From the NCBI GenBank assembly GCA_002840155.1, contig PGZH01000011.1, forward strand, positions 248,001 to 312,000: a stretch of 64,000 nt of DNA, in the 5' to 3' direction. Each line of letters starts with the position of its first letter. The stretch's first letter is position 1. Below are positions 53,201 to 60,300 of the stretch, piece after piece. This DNA is from Gammaproteobacteria bacterium HGW-Gammaproteobacteria-13. GTDB taxonomy: Bacteria; Pseudomonadota; Gammaproteobacteria; Pseudomonadales; Pseudomonadaceae. Under the pieces are notes generated by a model. That model searched no databases. It saw only the letters and a program-made list of their open reading frames with translations, and had not been told where the DNA came from. A program made the translations under genes and the position numbers.

Positions 53201-53829
53201 CCCAGCAGGGTGTCCCAGGCGCGGCTGTCGATGGCTGGGTCGGGCTGAGTCAGGTAGCGCCCGGCGGTGTCGATCAGCACGGCGTGGTCGGCGAAATACC
53301 AGTCGGCATAACGGGTGCCGGAAACGTCTTTGGTCAGGCGTTGCTGGTCACCGCGATTAAGCGGGAAATCCAGGCCGGAGAAATCCAGCAGGCTGGTCTT
53401 GCCGCTGCTCTGTGGGCCGAGCAGCAGGTACCAGGGCAGCTCGTTGCGCCATTTTTCGCTACGGCCGCGGTAGAGGCTGGAGCGCTTGAGGGTGTGCAGC
53501 GCCTGCTTGAAACGATTGCGCAGCTCAAGCTGCTCCTCGTTGATCAGGCCTTCGCGGCGCAGGCGTTCCTGGGCATCAGCGTCGTCTTCCTCTGCCTGCT
53601 TGCGGGCGGTGGCCTTCCAGCTGGCGAATACCATGGCCAGGCCCCAGATCAGGAACAGCAGGCTGATGCTCAGCAGGCGGCTGGTAGCCGATTCCCAGAA
53701 CTTGTAATCGTTGACCGCGAGCAGTGGGCCGACAAACCACACCAGCAGCGCCAGGACCAATACCAGACACAGGCTCCATACCCAGGTCTTGCGGAAAAAT
53801 GCGGCTAACTTGCCGAAAAAAGGCTTCAT
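50290..53829 (-). CDS. tssM: T6SS inner-membrane protein TssM (IcmF)
   Basis: A 1179-residue IcmF homologue. Two N-terminal transmembrane helices (about 18-36 and 52-69) are followed by a cytosolic domain with an intact Walker A, GPQSSGKTS (138-146), then another transmembrane segment near 455 and a large periplasmic region. It spans the inner membrane and with TssL and TssJ forms the membrane complex of the T6SS. The ATG overlaps the tssL stop. Length is normal for the family. Confidence 0.95.
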   Translation of the reverse strand: MKPFFGKLAAFFRKTWVWSLCLVLVLALLVWFVGPLLAVNDYKFWESATSRLLSISLLFLIWGLAMVFASWKATARKQAEEDDADAQERLRREGLINEEQLELRNRFKQALHTLKRSSLYRGRSEKWRNELPWYLLLGPQSSGKTSLLDFSGLDFPLNRGDQQRLTKDVSGTRYADWYFADHAVLIDTAGRYLTQPDPAIDSRAWDTLLGLLRKRRARPLNGVLVNIPVEQLQGGSEIELENLARQTRQRLQDIHQRLGADVPVYLVLSKADKVLGFDEFFDQLSREESDQVLGASFRKDQNATDVQVIRQEFEELLRRLNSQVILRMHQERDTQRRGRILDFPHQLGLLGERLCLFSELAFSGNRYQRASQLRGFYLTSAPELNDQLDPSTSSIGRNLGLSSSALPTFRSGRARFINHLLSRVIFPEADLAGLDQKEVRRIDWGQRAMYATALVVLGVFGVVWASGFSGNHGRLEQLRDIAQQLTQQHNSLGVQDDALRTLKALDHSYAATQVFPPKGDVSYLHRGGLYQGEKVDPTLQQAYRAELENLLLSRVGRQLEAQVRANLGDRERLLNSLRAYLMLNLEERRDKAFLQEWLAADWSLRYAGNSVGQRGLNEHFERLLSESFAPYSLNEPLVAQARQILRSESLANVVYRMLREEARSLPDYRLSQKLGPQAALFAGSDYAIPGFYTQVGYQKTFTAKGADLVRDLLRDNWVLGEGDTLSAGDLSRLLVEMEQLYFRDYANYWGEALAQLSLDPIGSAGQGALQLAGLTSANSPLLQLLVEVRDNTRFKGLAEAADDAGAAAEALQGAKGKLGKVAKLAGAAAEQAQAALVKNLPDTARKTLERRFEPLHRLLDENGGAGPELANTLQALDALQLQLASLAHASAPEQAAFELAKARMGGQRDAINQVRSSAARLPQPVGNWLGLLAEDSWMLVLNDAYHYLNQRYKSELYAAYDGSLKQRYPFSAHSESDVAIADFREFFKAQGIAERFFDNYLKPFVSGTAGQYQLRRVDGRGLPLSREFLLQMSHTQTIRRSFFAENPNEPKVLFKLEPYSLDSSLGRADFRFGNQQMEYRHGPIVQTAFSWPAEANEGRTSLVVEELGGRKVGIEKNTGPWSLFRLLDLMSVDYHSGRDVLMLKADLGGLRANYLLHSQRSPNPFDLDQLRSFKLPATL

Positions 53830-54707
53830 TTCAGATCATCCATGCTTACACCCGCAGACGGGTCGAGTTGCTCGTACGGCTGCAAAATAGTTTCGCGTTG
53901 CTCGCCCAGAACCCAGGCGAAACCGCCATACATCACCACCAGGCACACCAGAGTAAACAGCGCCACCAGCCACCACGGCACGATGCGCACCAGGCGCCGG
54001 CGGGTGTCTTTCAGGCCCTGCCAGTGCGGCGAAACCTCACGTGGTACGTCACCGCGCATCTGGCGGATCTGCCGATAGAGGCTGTCGCGCACGGCTTCCA
54101 GTTCGAGCATGCCGCGCGGCAGCACGCGGTACTTGCCCTCGAAACCGAGGGATAGGCACAGGTACATCAGTTCGAGCATCGGCAGGTGCTTGACCGGGTT
54201 GCGCGACAGGCGCTCGAGCAGCTGGAAGAACTTCTCGCCGCCGAAGGTCTCGTTGTGGAACGAGGACAGCAGGCTCATCTGCGACCATTCGCTCTCGTTG
54301 CCCCAAGGCGTGGTCACCACGGCCTCGTCGACCACAGTGCAAAGCACGTAACGTGCGGCCATCACCTGGCTGCTTTCCGCACCTTCATGCAGGGCGCGGT
54401 GCTCGAACAGCTTGATGGCGCTGGCCAGGCGCTGGTTCAGCGCATGCATGTCTTCGCTGTCGAAGCTGTGCTTGAGACGCACCACTTCAGAAAGCAGGTT
54501 GGCGGCGGCTGCGACCAGCGGGTTGAGGCTGATATTGAAGCTCTCGGCCGGGCGCAGGCGCGCGGCGTAGATCATGCGCTCTTCCAGCTGCTCGAATTTC
54601 GGCGGCGCGGCGAAGTCAGTCAGCGGGCTGTGCGCGGGGGCATCACCTTTGCGGTTGAGGATGACGGTTTTGTCGTCCTGGCCGTATTCCATTTCCTTGG
54701 TAGTCAT
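53826..54707 (-). CDS. tssL: T6SS membrane-complex protein TssL (DotU)
   Basis: A 293-residue DotU homologue. The cytosolic domain (SFNISLNPLVAAAANLLSEV, YVLCTVVDEAVVTTPWGNES, LLSSFHNETFGGEKFFQLLE) is followed by one C-terminal transmembrane helix (ALFTLVCLVVMYGGFAWVLG). No OmpA-type peptidoglycan domain is fused, so it is the short form. Overlaps tssM by 4 bases and follows tssK after 2 bases. Confidence 0.94.
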   Translation of the reverse strand: MTTKEMEYGQDDKTVILNRKGDAPAHSPLTDFAAPPKFEQLEERMIYAARLRPAESFNISLNPLVAAAANLLSEVVRLKHSFDSEDMHALNQRLASAIKLFEHRALHEGAESSQVMAARYVLCTVVDEAVVTTPWGNESEWSQMSLLSSFHNETFGGEKFFQLLERLSRNPVKHLPMLELMYLCLSLGFEGKYRVLPRGMLELEAVRDSLYRQIRQMRGDVPREVSPHWQGLKDTRRRLVRIVPWWLVALFTLVCLVVMYGGFAWVLGEQRETILQPYEQLDPSAGVSMDDLK

Positions 54708-54709
54708 CG

Positions 54710-56041
54710 TCAGTTCCTGATCGCCCAGAATTTCATCTCAAGCCCGGAGAACTCGCCGGACACGTGGAAAGCGAAGCCGCCGGAGCGTTCCAGCTGCGCC
54801 AGTTCCTCGGAGCCCAGTTCCAGGGCGAAGTAGGTCTTGCCCGAGTGGAAGGGGATCTGCCGTGGCGCCACGGGCATCGGTTTGACCTTGATGCCTGGCA
54901 GGTGCAGGTTGACCAGCTGGCGAATCTGCTCCACCGGGCCGACCTTGAGGTGTGCCGGCAGGCGCTGGCGCAGTTCTTCCGAGTCGCACTGGGCACTGGC
55001 GGCGAGGACGAAGGTGGAGGTGGCGAGCAGCTTGTGGTCGTGCAGCGGCGACACCTGAATACCGTACTGACGCTGCTGCAGGAGCATCTCGATAGCGTGC
55101 TGTTCCAGCACCATCGACAGCACCTGGCGGATTGCATCCATCAGTTTGCGGAAGCTGGTGCCTTGGTCGCTGTGCAGGTAACGGCCTTCCAGGCGCGGGC
55201 GTTTGATCTCGCTGGAGAAGGTCGCCAGCTCACCGAGCAGGCCGAGTAATTCGCGGTAGATCTGCTCCGGATGTACCTGTTCGATGCCCAGGTAATGGCG
55301 CAGCACCGGCTCGAAGCGGTTGATCAGCTGCAGCATCATAAAGTCGCCGACTTCCGCACCGCCGACCTTGCCGGTGGCGCGAATACGTTCGGCAAGAATG
55401 TCGCCACGGTGGGCGAGCATGCTGATCACTTCCTTGAGGCAGCTGAGCAGGTAGCCGGAGGCCTGGAAGTTGACGTAGGTCGGAATAAATTCCGGATCGA
55501 TGCTGATCACCCCATCCGGGGTGGTATCGAGTACGTCGCACAGCTGCAATTTGACGTAGGCCTGGTCGCTCTGTTGCTCGCCGAGCAGCAGACGGAAATC
55601 CGGGCGGCCGCAGCTGACCTGGCTCGATGCGCTGTCGCCGGCGTTGGAGTCGGTGACTTCTTCATCGAAGGCGGTGAAGCGCGCCAGTACGTCCTGCTGC
55701 TCCGGGCGGCGGCTCTCGATATGGTTGCCGGTAACCAGGGGCAGAGCCAGGTACACCGGGGTGTTGCCGGTGTTTGGCGGCACGTCGAGGGCCAGCGGCT
55801 CGCGCTCGGCGCCAATGTCGAACAGGGTGCCATCGGGCAGAATGCCGCTGGCCTTGCTCACCACCAGCTTGCCCATATTGAGGAACTGGCGGTCGATCTC
55901 CAGCTCGAAAAAGCCCCAGGCGTAGCTGTCGAGTTTCTGCGTGCGGGTCTTCAGCTGGTAGTCGTAGTAACGGTCGTTCTGCTGGAAGTGCTGCGGGCGC
56001 AGCAGCATGCCTTCCTGCCAGACCACTTTATGCATGGCCAT
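54710..56041 (-). CDS. tssK: T6SS baseplate protein TssK
   Basis: A 443-residue TssK. It starts KVVWQEGMLLRPQHFQQNDR, the family signature, and ends SGEFSGLEMKFWAIRN. It connects the baseplate to the membrane complex. Follows tssJ after 3 bases. Length and motifs are normal. Confidence 0.95.
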   Translation of the reverse strand: MAMHKVVWQEGMLLRPQHFQQNDRYYDYQLKTRTQKLDSYAWGFFELEIDRQFLNMGKLVVSKASGILPDGTLFDIGAEREPLALDVPPNTGNTPVYLALPLVTGNHIESRRPEQQDVLARFTAFDEEVTDSNAGDSASSQVSCGRPDFRLLLGEQQSDQAYVKLQLCDVLDTTPDGVISIDPEFIPTYVNFQASGYLLSCLKEVISMLAHRGDILAERIRATGKVGGAEVGDFMMLQLINRFEPVLRHYLGIEQVHPEQIYRELLGLLGELATFSSEIKRPRLEGRYLHSDQGTSFRKLMDAIRQVLSMVLEQHAIEMLLQQRQYGIQVSPLHDHKLLATSTFVLAASAQCDSEELRQRLPAHLKVGPVEQIRQLVNLHLPGIKVKPMPVAPRQIPFHSGKTYFALELGSEELAQLERSGGFAFHVSGEFSGLEMKFWAIRN

Positions 56042-56044
56042 GGC

Positions 56045-56527
56045 TTATTTCCCTTCCTTGTTGATGTCGTCCTGGGTCTTGATGCCCAGGGCATCAAGGG
56101 TCAGCACGCTGCTGTTGCGTTCCTGTTCCTGCAGCGGGATGACCACGCGCCAGTTGCTTTCCGGCAGGTCGCGGTAGGCCGCCAGCACGCCGACATAGCG
56201 GCTGCCGGGTTGTACCGAGAGCTTCATTTCGCGTTGCTCGCCCGGGCGCAGTTCCAGCTCTTCGAGCACCACCATGTCCGGTGATAGGGCTTCTTTCGGG
56301 CGTTGATAGAGCGAGAAGAAATCGGCGGTTTCAAATGCCACCGGGTGTTTCAGCTCGATCAGGCGCAGGACGATCGGCGAAGGGCGGCCATTGAGGTCCG
56401 GGTTGAGCTGGTCGCTGCCGTTGAGGGTCAGGTCGAGCTTGGTCATATCCGAATAGGGCGAAAGTGCCGCGCAGCCGGTCAGGCTGAGCAGGGCGGCCAA
56501 CAGGGCCAGGCAGGTGAAACGGTGCAT
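56045..56527 (-). CDS. tssJ: T6SS outer-membrane lipoprotein TssJ
   Basis: A 160-residue lipoprotein. Signal MHRFTCLALLAALLSLTGC has a lipobox (LTGC, Cys19); the mature domain is a beta-sandwich typical of TssJ (LDLTLNGSDQLNPDLNGRPS). I chose the ATG at 56527 because AAGGA is well spaced there; an ATG three codons earlier sits too close to it. Overlaps the tagH stop codon. It anchors TssM to the outer membrane. Confidence 0.92.
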   Translation of the reverse strand: MHRFTCLALLAALLSLTGCAALSPYSDMTKLDLTLNGSDQLNPDLNGRPSPIVLRLIELKHPVAFETADFFSLYQRPKEALSPDMVVLEELELRPGEQREMKLSVQPGSRYVGVLAAYRDLPESNWRVVIPLQEQERNSSVLTLDALGIKTQDDINKEGK

Positions 56528-56532
56528 GGAGA

Positions 56533-57729
56533 TCATCCTTGAACGTCGGTGTTGAGGGTGGCGATCAGGCGAACCTGTTCTTCGTAGGTGTTGGCGAAGT
56601 CGCGGGCGAACAGGCGGTCGCTCCAGTCGTCGTTCTGCTCCAGGGCACTGTGCAGGCGACGGTAGGCGCGCCAGCGGCTGCCGGCGGTGGCGATCAGTGG
56701 CTTGCGGCCTTCACGCTCGAAACGCAGGCTCAGCTGCTCCGGCGACAGTTGCTCGAACATGCCCTTGACCGCCGCGCGGCTGGCGGCGAGCAGCGCGACC
56801 TGATGCGCTTGCAGGTCACGGAAGCTGCGGCTGATGGTCTGCTCGGCGCTCAGTTGCCCGGCCTTGCCTCCACGCAGCAGGGCGCTCAGCGCTTCACTGC
56901 TGTCGGCGGTGTGTTTGAGCGGGTTGTTGCCAGCGCTTTGCACGGTGGTCAGGGCCAGACGCAGTTCGTTCTTCAACTCGCTGCGGGTGCGCAGGCTTTG
57001 CTGCAGGCTGCCGATGCTCTGCTTGAGCAGCTTGGCGCTGTGAATGGCCAGGGCTTCGCGGGCATCGTCATCGAGATCATCCAGCTTGACCCCGAGGGCT
57101 TCGCCGAATTTTTCCCAGAAGGTAGGCGGCAGACGCACCGGTTCCGGCGCACGCTTGGGCTGCGGCTCAGGCGTTGGCATCACCAGCGCAGGCACCAGCA
57201 GGTTTTCTTCATCGATCTGCGCATAGTCGCGCTGCTGCGCCTGCACGTTATGCGGGCGCAGAATCGCCGTCAGGTCATCGACCTCGGCATACACGCGCTC
57301 CTGCTGGTCGATGGCGGTCAGCGGGTCGAGATCGAGAAAGGCATCGTCCGGAATGATGCTGCCGGCGGGCTGGGCACGGCCGATATCGCCGGCAAACATG
57401 GCCGGGTCCTGAATCAGCCGCGCACGCAGCTCGAAATCGCCGAAGCAATACACGCTGCCATGCTCGATACGCTGGGCCTCGCCCTTGCGCAAGCTGGCGC
57501 CGCTGTCTTTCAGCTGGATGCCATTGCTGCTGGTGTCGGTCAGGTAGAAGGAGCCATTGCGATAGCTCACCTCGGCATGCCGGCTGGACAGTACACGCTT
57601 GCGATCCGGAATCACCCAGTCGCATTCCTCCGCCCGCCCAATAATGCCGCCGGCCTGCTTGAAGGTTTTGGTGGTCAATAGACCTGGCACGAACTGCTGT
57701 GCACTGACCACATCGAAGACCAGTTCCAT
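56533..57729 (-). CDS. tagH: T6SS FHA-domain protein (TagH/Fha)
   Basis: A 398-residue FHA-domain protein. The phosphothreonine-binding domain is at about residues 1-100 (IGRAEECDWVIPDRKRVLSS, RHAEVSYRNG, DTSSNGI), followed by a TagH-specific C-terminal domain (FEQLSPEQLSLRFEREGRKP). It is the likely target or reader of the Stk1 kinase. First gene of the tssJKLM-stp-stk run. Confidence 0.92.
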   Translation of the reverse strand: MELVFDVVSAQQFVPGLLTTKTFKQAGGIIGRAEECDWVIPDRKRVLSSRHAEVSYRNGSFYLTDTSSNGIQLKDSGASLRKGEAQRIEHGSVYCFGDFELRARLIQDPAMFAGDIGRAQPAGSIIPDDAFLDLDPLTAIDQQERVYAEVDDLTAILRPHNVQAQQRDYAQIDEENLLVPALVMPTPEPQPKRAPEPVRLPPTFWEKFGEALGVKLDDLDDDAREALAIHSAKLLKQSIGSLQQSLRTRSELKNELRLALTTVQSAGNNPLKHTADSSEALSALLRGGKAGQLSAEQTISRSFRDLQAHQVALLAASRAAVKGMFEQLSPEQLSLRFEREGRKPLIATAGSRWRAYRRLHSALEQNDDWSDRLFARDFANTYEEQVRLIATLNTDVQG

Positions 57730-57748
57730 GGTTGTTAACTCCTTGCGG

Positions 57749-57883
57749 TCAGTTGCCGCGTTTCACTGCTTGCGGTTCGCCGAGGGGGCGATATTCGTCA
57801 TCGTTGAACTTGTAATTGCCGCTGCAGGCGGTGAGGCATAGAGCCAGGGCGAGCAGGGTGGTTGGCCAGAGACGTTTCAGCAT
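57749..57883 (-). CDS. 44-residue lipoprotein upstream of tagH
   Basis: A very small lipoprotein, MLKRLWPTTLLALALCLTAC then SGNYKFNDDEYRPLGEPQAV and a short tail. The lipobox (LTAC) places the Cys at residue 20, leaving 25 residues after it. GGAG lies 8 bases upstream of the ATG at 57883, and the tagH start is 20 bases after its stop. It is too short for most gene finders. It shares the operon with the T6SS genes; role unknown. Confidence 0.85.
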   Translation of the reverse strand: MLKRLWPTTLLALALCLTACSGNYKFNDDEYRPLGEPQAVKRGN

Positions 57884-57937
57884 TAGGTGCTCCTTGTATT
57901 TGTGAGGCAGAACATGAGCAGTGGTTGGGTAATCAAT

Positions 57938-58675
57938 TCAGAGCGCCGTATGCAGTGGCAGCAGGTCGCGATCTGCAAGGCTGACTTCGATGGCGTTGGC
58001 CGCCTCAACATGTGCTGGGTTGCGTACGTCGAAGACCGCATCGCAAACGCTGGCGATCAGCGTGCCCAGCTGTGTTTCTGCGTACGAGACAGGGAAGATG
58101 CCGGCGCTATCCGGGAGTGCGTCTTCTGCAATGATTTTCGGTAAGTACAGAATCCAGCCAGCCCCCAGGCGGTCCTTGAAGGCCTGGTGCATGGCGAAAT
58201 AGCGGGCAGGCCCAATGGAGGCCATGCTCACAGGCCAGGGCCATGTGCTGATCAGCTCACGTAGTAGTTCAATCAGCGCCTCAAGCCGATCAAGGCTAGG
58301 CAGTGATTTAGTCTGCAATGTCAGGGTGCAAGGTGAGCCGGATAAGGTCGAGAGGGTCAGGTCGAAAGCAGCGGCGCCCTCTTTCTCCCGCCCGCTCCAG
58401 ACGCCCAGGCTGCGCCAGTTACCTACCAGTGCATCGGGTGAGTCTTTTTCGGCCTGTAAGGCGGCGTCTAACAGTGCTTGGGAGGCGCCGCTTGGCTCGA
58501 ATGCTTGCAGGGCTATTGACGCCTGTGGCGTATTCGCTGGTGGATACCACTGATGCGCTGGCAATCCATAACGTTTCAGCAGTTGCGTCACCTGCCAAAG
58601 GGCATCGGCATGCTCCTGGGCAGTGGGTAGTGAGGTAGTCAGGCGAAAAGCCAGCGATAGGTTGATACTGCTCAT
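57938..58675 (-). CDS. Type VI immunity-family protein (DUF3396-like), orphan
   Basis: A 245-residue protein resembling the DUF3396 family annotated as type VI immunity proteins (SSINLSLAFRLTTSLPTAQE, WSGREKEGAAAFDLTLST, FAMHQAFKDRLGAGWILYLP). It is Trp-rich and cytosolic. I chose the ATG at 58675; the open frame reaches 58768 without a better start, and the SD is weak. No cognate effector is adjacent, so it may be an orphan immunity gene left after loss of its toxin. The family call rests on resemblance alone. Confidence 0.6.
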   Translation of the reverse strand: MSSINLSLAFRLTTSLPTAQEHADALWQVTQLLKRYGLPAHQWYPPANTPQASIALQAFEPSGASQALLDAALQAEKDSPDALVGNWRSLGVWSGREKEGAAAFDLTLSTLSGSPCTLTLQTKSLPSLDRLEALIELLRELISTWPWPVSMASIGPARYFAMHQAFKDRLGAGWILYLPKIIAEDALPDSAGIFPVSYAETQLGTLIASVCDAVFDVRNPAHVEAANAIEVSLADRDLLPLHTAL

Positions 58676-58983
58676 GGCTGCAAGAAGGTCCGAATAATGG
58701 GGGCGAAAACCCGGAAACGACTGTTGAACCGGGCCCTCAGGACAGCTAAAGCTTTTTGACAGGCGCACGTAAAAGCCGCTGGCCCTGTATAGGGCTGGCG
58801 AGTGAGCACAGGTCGAGTGGGGTTGTCGCTGGGCATAGGCTTCCTGCCTGTCAGGTGTACATTCCGTGTCAAATGGCGGCTATTTTCAGGGAGCCAGCTT
58901 GGCCTGTCGTTGACGTTGTCCACGCTATGAGCAGTGTTTGAACCCAAAGGCGAAATGAACAAAAACCAGAGCGCGTACATGGC
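58676..58983. other. Gap with possible vestige of a third DUF2931-type gene
   Basis: A 308-base stretch without a clear gene. At 58980, 3 bases after the upstream stop and in the same layout as between the two intact genes, there is an ATG opening MYALWFLFI. This recalls the MKPLWILIA start of the neighbour at 59625, and the surrounding bases CATGGCTTACCAGCTTCC are shared. Similarity then fades. It may be the 5' remnant of a third tandem copy. Confidence 0.4.
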
Positions 58984-59118
58984 TTACCAGCTTCCATAGG
59001 GAATGCCGAACTTCTTGATATAGGCTTCTGCTTCTGGGCTGGGAGGGTAAGCATATTGGCCATTATTGTTCCCCATATCGGGGCCATCTTTACTGATCTT
59101 CCCTTCAAAACGGCCGAG
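58981..59118 (-). repeat. Direct repeat covering the 3' ends of the two immunity genes (copy 2)
   Basis: About 138 bases nearly identical to 59629-59766. Both span the 3' end of a DUF2931 gene, including its stop and the CAT just beyond. Only a few substitutions separate them, while the middles of the genes are much less alike. Confidence 0.85.
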
Positions 59119-59625
59119 TTCGATGGACTTCAGGCAGCCACCGGTCAACCAAACCTTGGCGATGCCGCCGGGAGCTAGAATGATGTCGAAGGTACTTAGG
59201 TACGCAATCTTTGTGGGTCTAGGCTCCTTGCGTGAGCAGTCTGCGACTTCCTGAGGTTTGAGCATCTCTTCTCGCACCCACAGCGGAATATTGATGCGTA
59301 CGTTGTAGGTCTGCGGCTCAGCCAGCGATTGCCAACGCACAAAGATAAACTCCGGCAAATCGACCCCAGAAATTGACTTCCCCCCTCCTCCTCCTACCCT
59401 TTTTGGCCAGCCCACAGGGTTGCCTGTATAAGATACCCTGCCGCTATGCACGCGCTCGAACACCAAGCCGCGGCGATCAATGACATCCACGCTTTCTACC
59501 CAGACCTCCATGTGACTGGGGGCACCCAGGCCGATATTCCAACTGCTATACGGCAGATCTGGCCGTCCCTGACAGTTGGTACAGCCAGTGAGAGTTAGGG
59601 CTATTAAAATCCAGAGCGGTTTCAT
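58984..59625 (-). CDS. DUF2931-type immunity lipoprotein (copy 2)
   Basis: A 213-residue lipoprotein of DUF2931 type. Lipobox: ALTLTGC (Cys15). Shared family blocks: WNIGLGAPSHMEVWVESVDV, FVRWQSLAEPQTYNVRINIP. It is a tandem paralogue of the gene at 59629-60300; the last 40 or so residues (from RFEGKISKDGPDMGNNNGQY) are identical between them. It starts 3 bases after the stop of copy 1. DUF2931 lipoproteins are known partners of Tle-type lipase effectors, so it is probably a periplasmic immunity protein to the upstream Tle1 domain. Confidence 0.85.
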   Translation of the reverse strand: MKPLWILIALTLTGCTNCQGRPDLPYSSWNIGLGAPSHMEVWVESVDVIDRRGLVFERVHSGRVSYTGNPVGWPKRVGGGGGKSISGVDLPEFIFVRWQSLAEPQTYNVRINIPLWVREEMLKPQEVADCSRKEPRPTKIAYLSTFDIILAPGGIAKVWLTGGCLKSIELGRFEGKISKDGPDMGNNNGQYAYPPSPEAEAYIKKFGIPYGSW

Positions 59626-59628
59626 GGC

Positions 59629-59766
59629 TTACCAGCTTCCATAAGGAATGCCGAACTTCTTGATATAGGCTTCTGCTTCTGGGCTGGGAGGGTAGGCATA
59701 TTGGCCATTGTTGTTCCCCATATCGGGGCCATCTTTACTGATCTTTCCTTCAAAGCGGCCGATCTC
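59629..59766 (-). repeat. Direct repeat covering the 3' ends of the two immunity genes (copy 1)
   Basis: Partner of the repeat at 58981-59118. The near-identity at the 3' ends against a divergent core points to recent duplication or gene conversion. Confidence 0.85.
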
Positions 59767-60300
59767 TACTGGATCCAGGCAAGGGCCTTGCAACCATACT
59801 TTGGCAATACCACCGGGGGCTAAGCCGATGGTTATGTGATCGCTATAGCCAAAGCTGGGTAGATTCTTGCCCCAGTCGCTTTTCCACCGACAGACAGGTT
59901 GTTCTTTGGTGACCATCCGTTGTCGTACCCACTGGGGAATATTGATCCGGACGTTGTAGGTTTGCGGTTCAATCAAGGATTGCCAGCGCACAAAGATGAA
60001 TTCGGGCAGATCAATACCCGGCATGCCTTTTGATTTACCTGCACCCACACGCTCGAGTGATGGCCAAGCAGGATTTCCAGCATTGTTTGCTGGGCTTCTC
60101 ATCGCCACGTTGCCGCCATGGACGCGCTCGAATACCAGGCCGCGTTGATCAATGACATCCACGCTTTCCACCCAGGCTTCCATATAGTTGGGAGCAAGTA
60201 GCCCGATACTCCAAGCGTCATAGGGCAGCTTGGGTTGACCACTGGCGCAGCCGCTTAGGAAAAGCGCGGTCAGCCATAACAGCATTGCTGGCAGTTTCAT
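59629..60300 (-). CDS. DUF2931-type immunity lipoprotein (copy 1)
   Basis: A 223-residue lipoprotein (signal MKLPAMLLWLTALFLSGC; lipobox LSGC, Cys18) of the DUF2931 type, with WSIGLLAPNYMEAWVESVDV and FVRWQSLIEPQTYNVRINIP. Its start overlaps the vgrG-tle1 stop by 4 bases (ATGA), so it is coupled to the effector. The middle third differs clearly from copy 2 while the ends match. This suggests duplication followed by divergence in the part most likely to touch the toxin. Confidence 0.88.
   Translation of the reverse strand: MKLPAMLLWLTALFLSGCASGQPKLPYDAWSIGLLAPNYMEAWVESVDVIDQRGLVFERVHGGNVAMRSPANNAGNPAWPSLERVGAGKSKGMPGIDLPEFIFVRWQSLIEPQTYNVRINIPQWVRQRMVTKEQPVCRWKSDWGKNLPSFGYSDHITIGLAPGGIAKVWLQGPCLDPVEIGRFEGKISKDGPDMGNNNGQYAYPPSPEAEAYIKKFGIPYGSW

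Noticed and set aside
58672..58980. 102-codon minus-strand frame as a genuine gene
   Set aside because: Only its first residues resemble the neighbouring lipoproteins; the rest is Arg-rich without a family. Recorded as a possible vestige instead.
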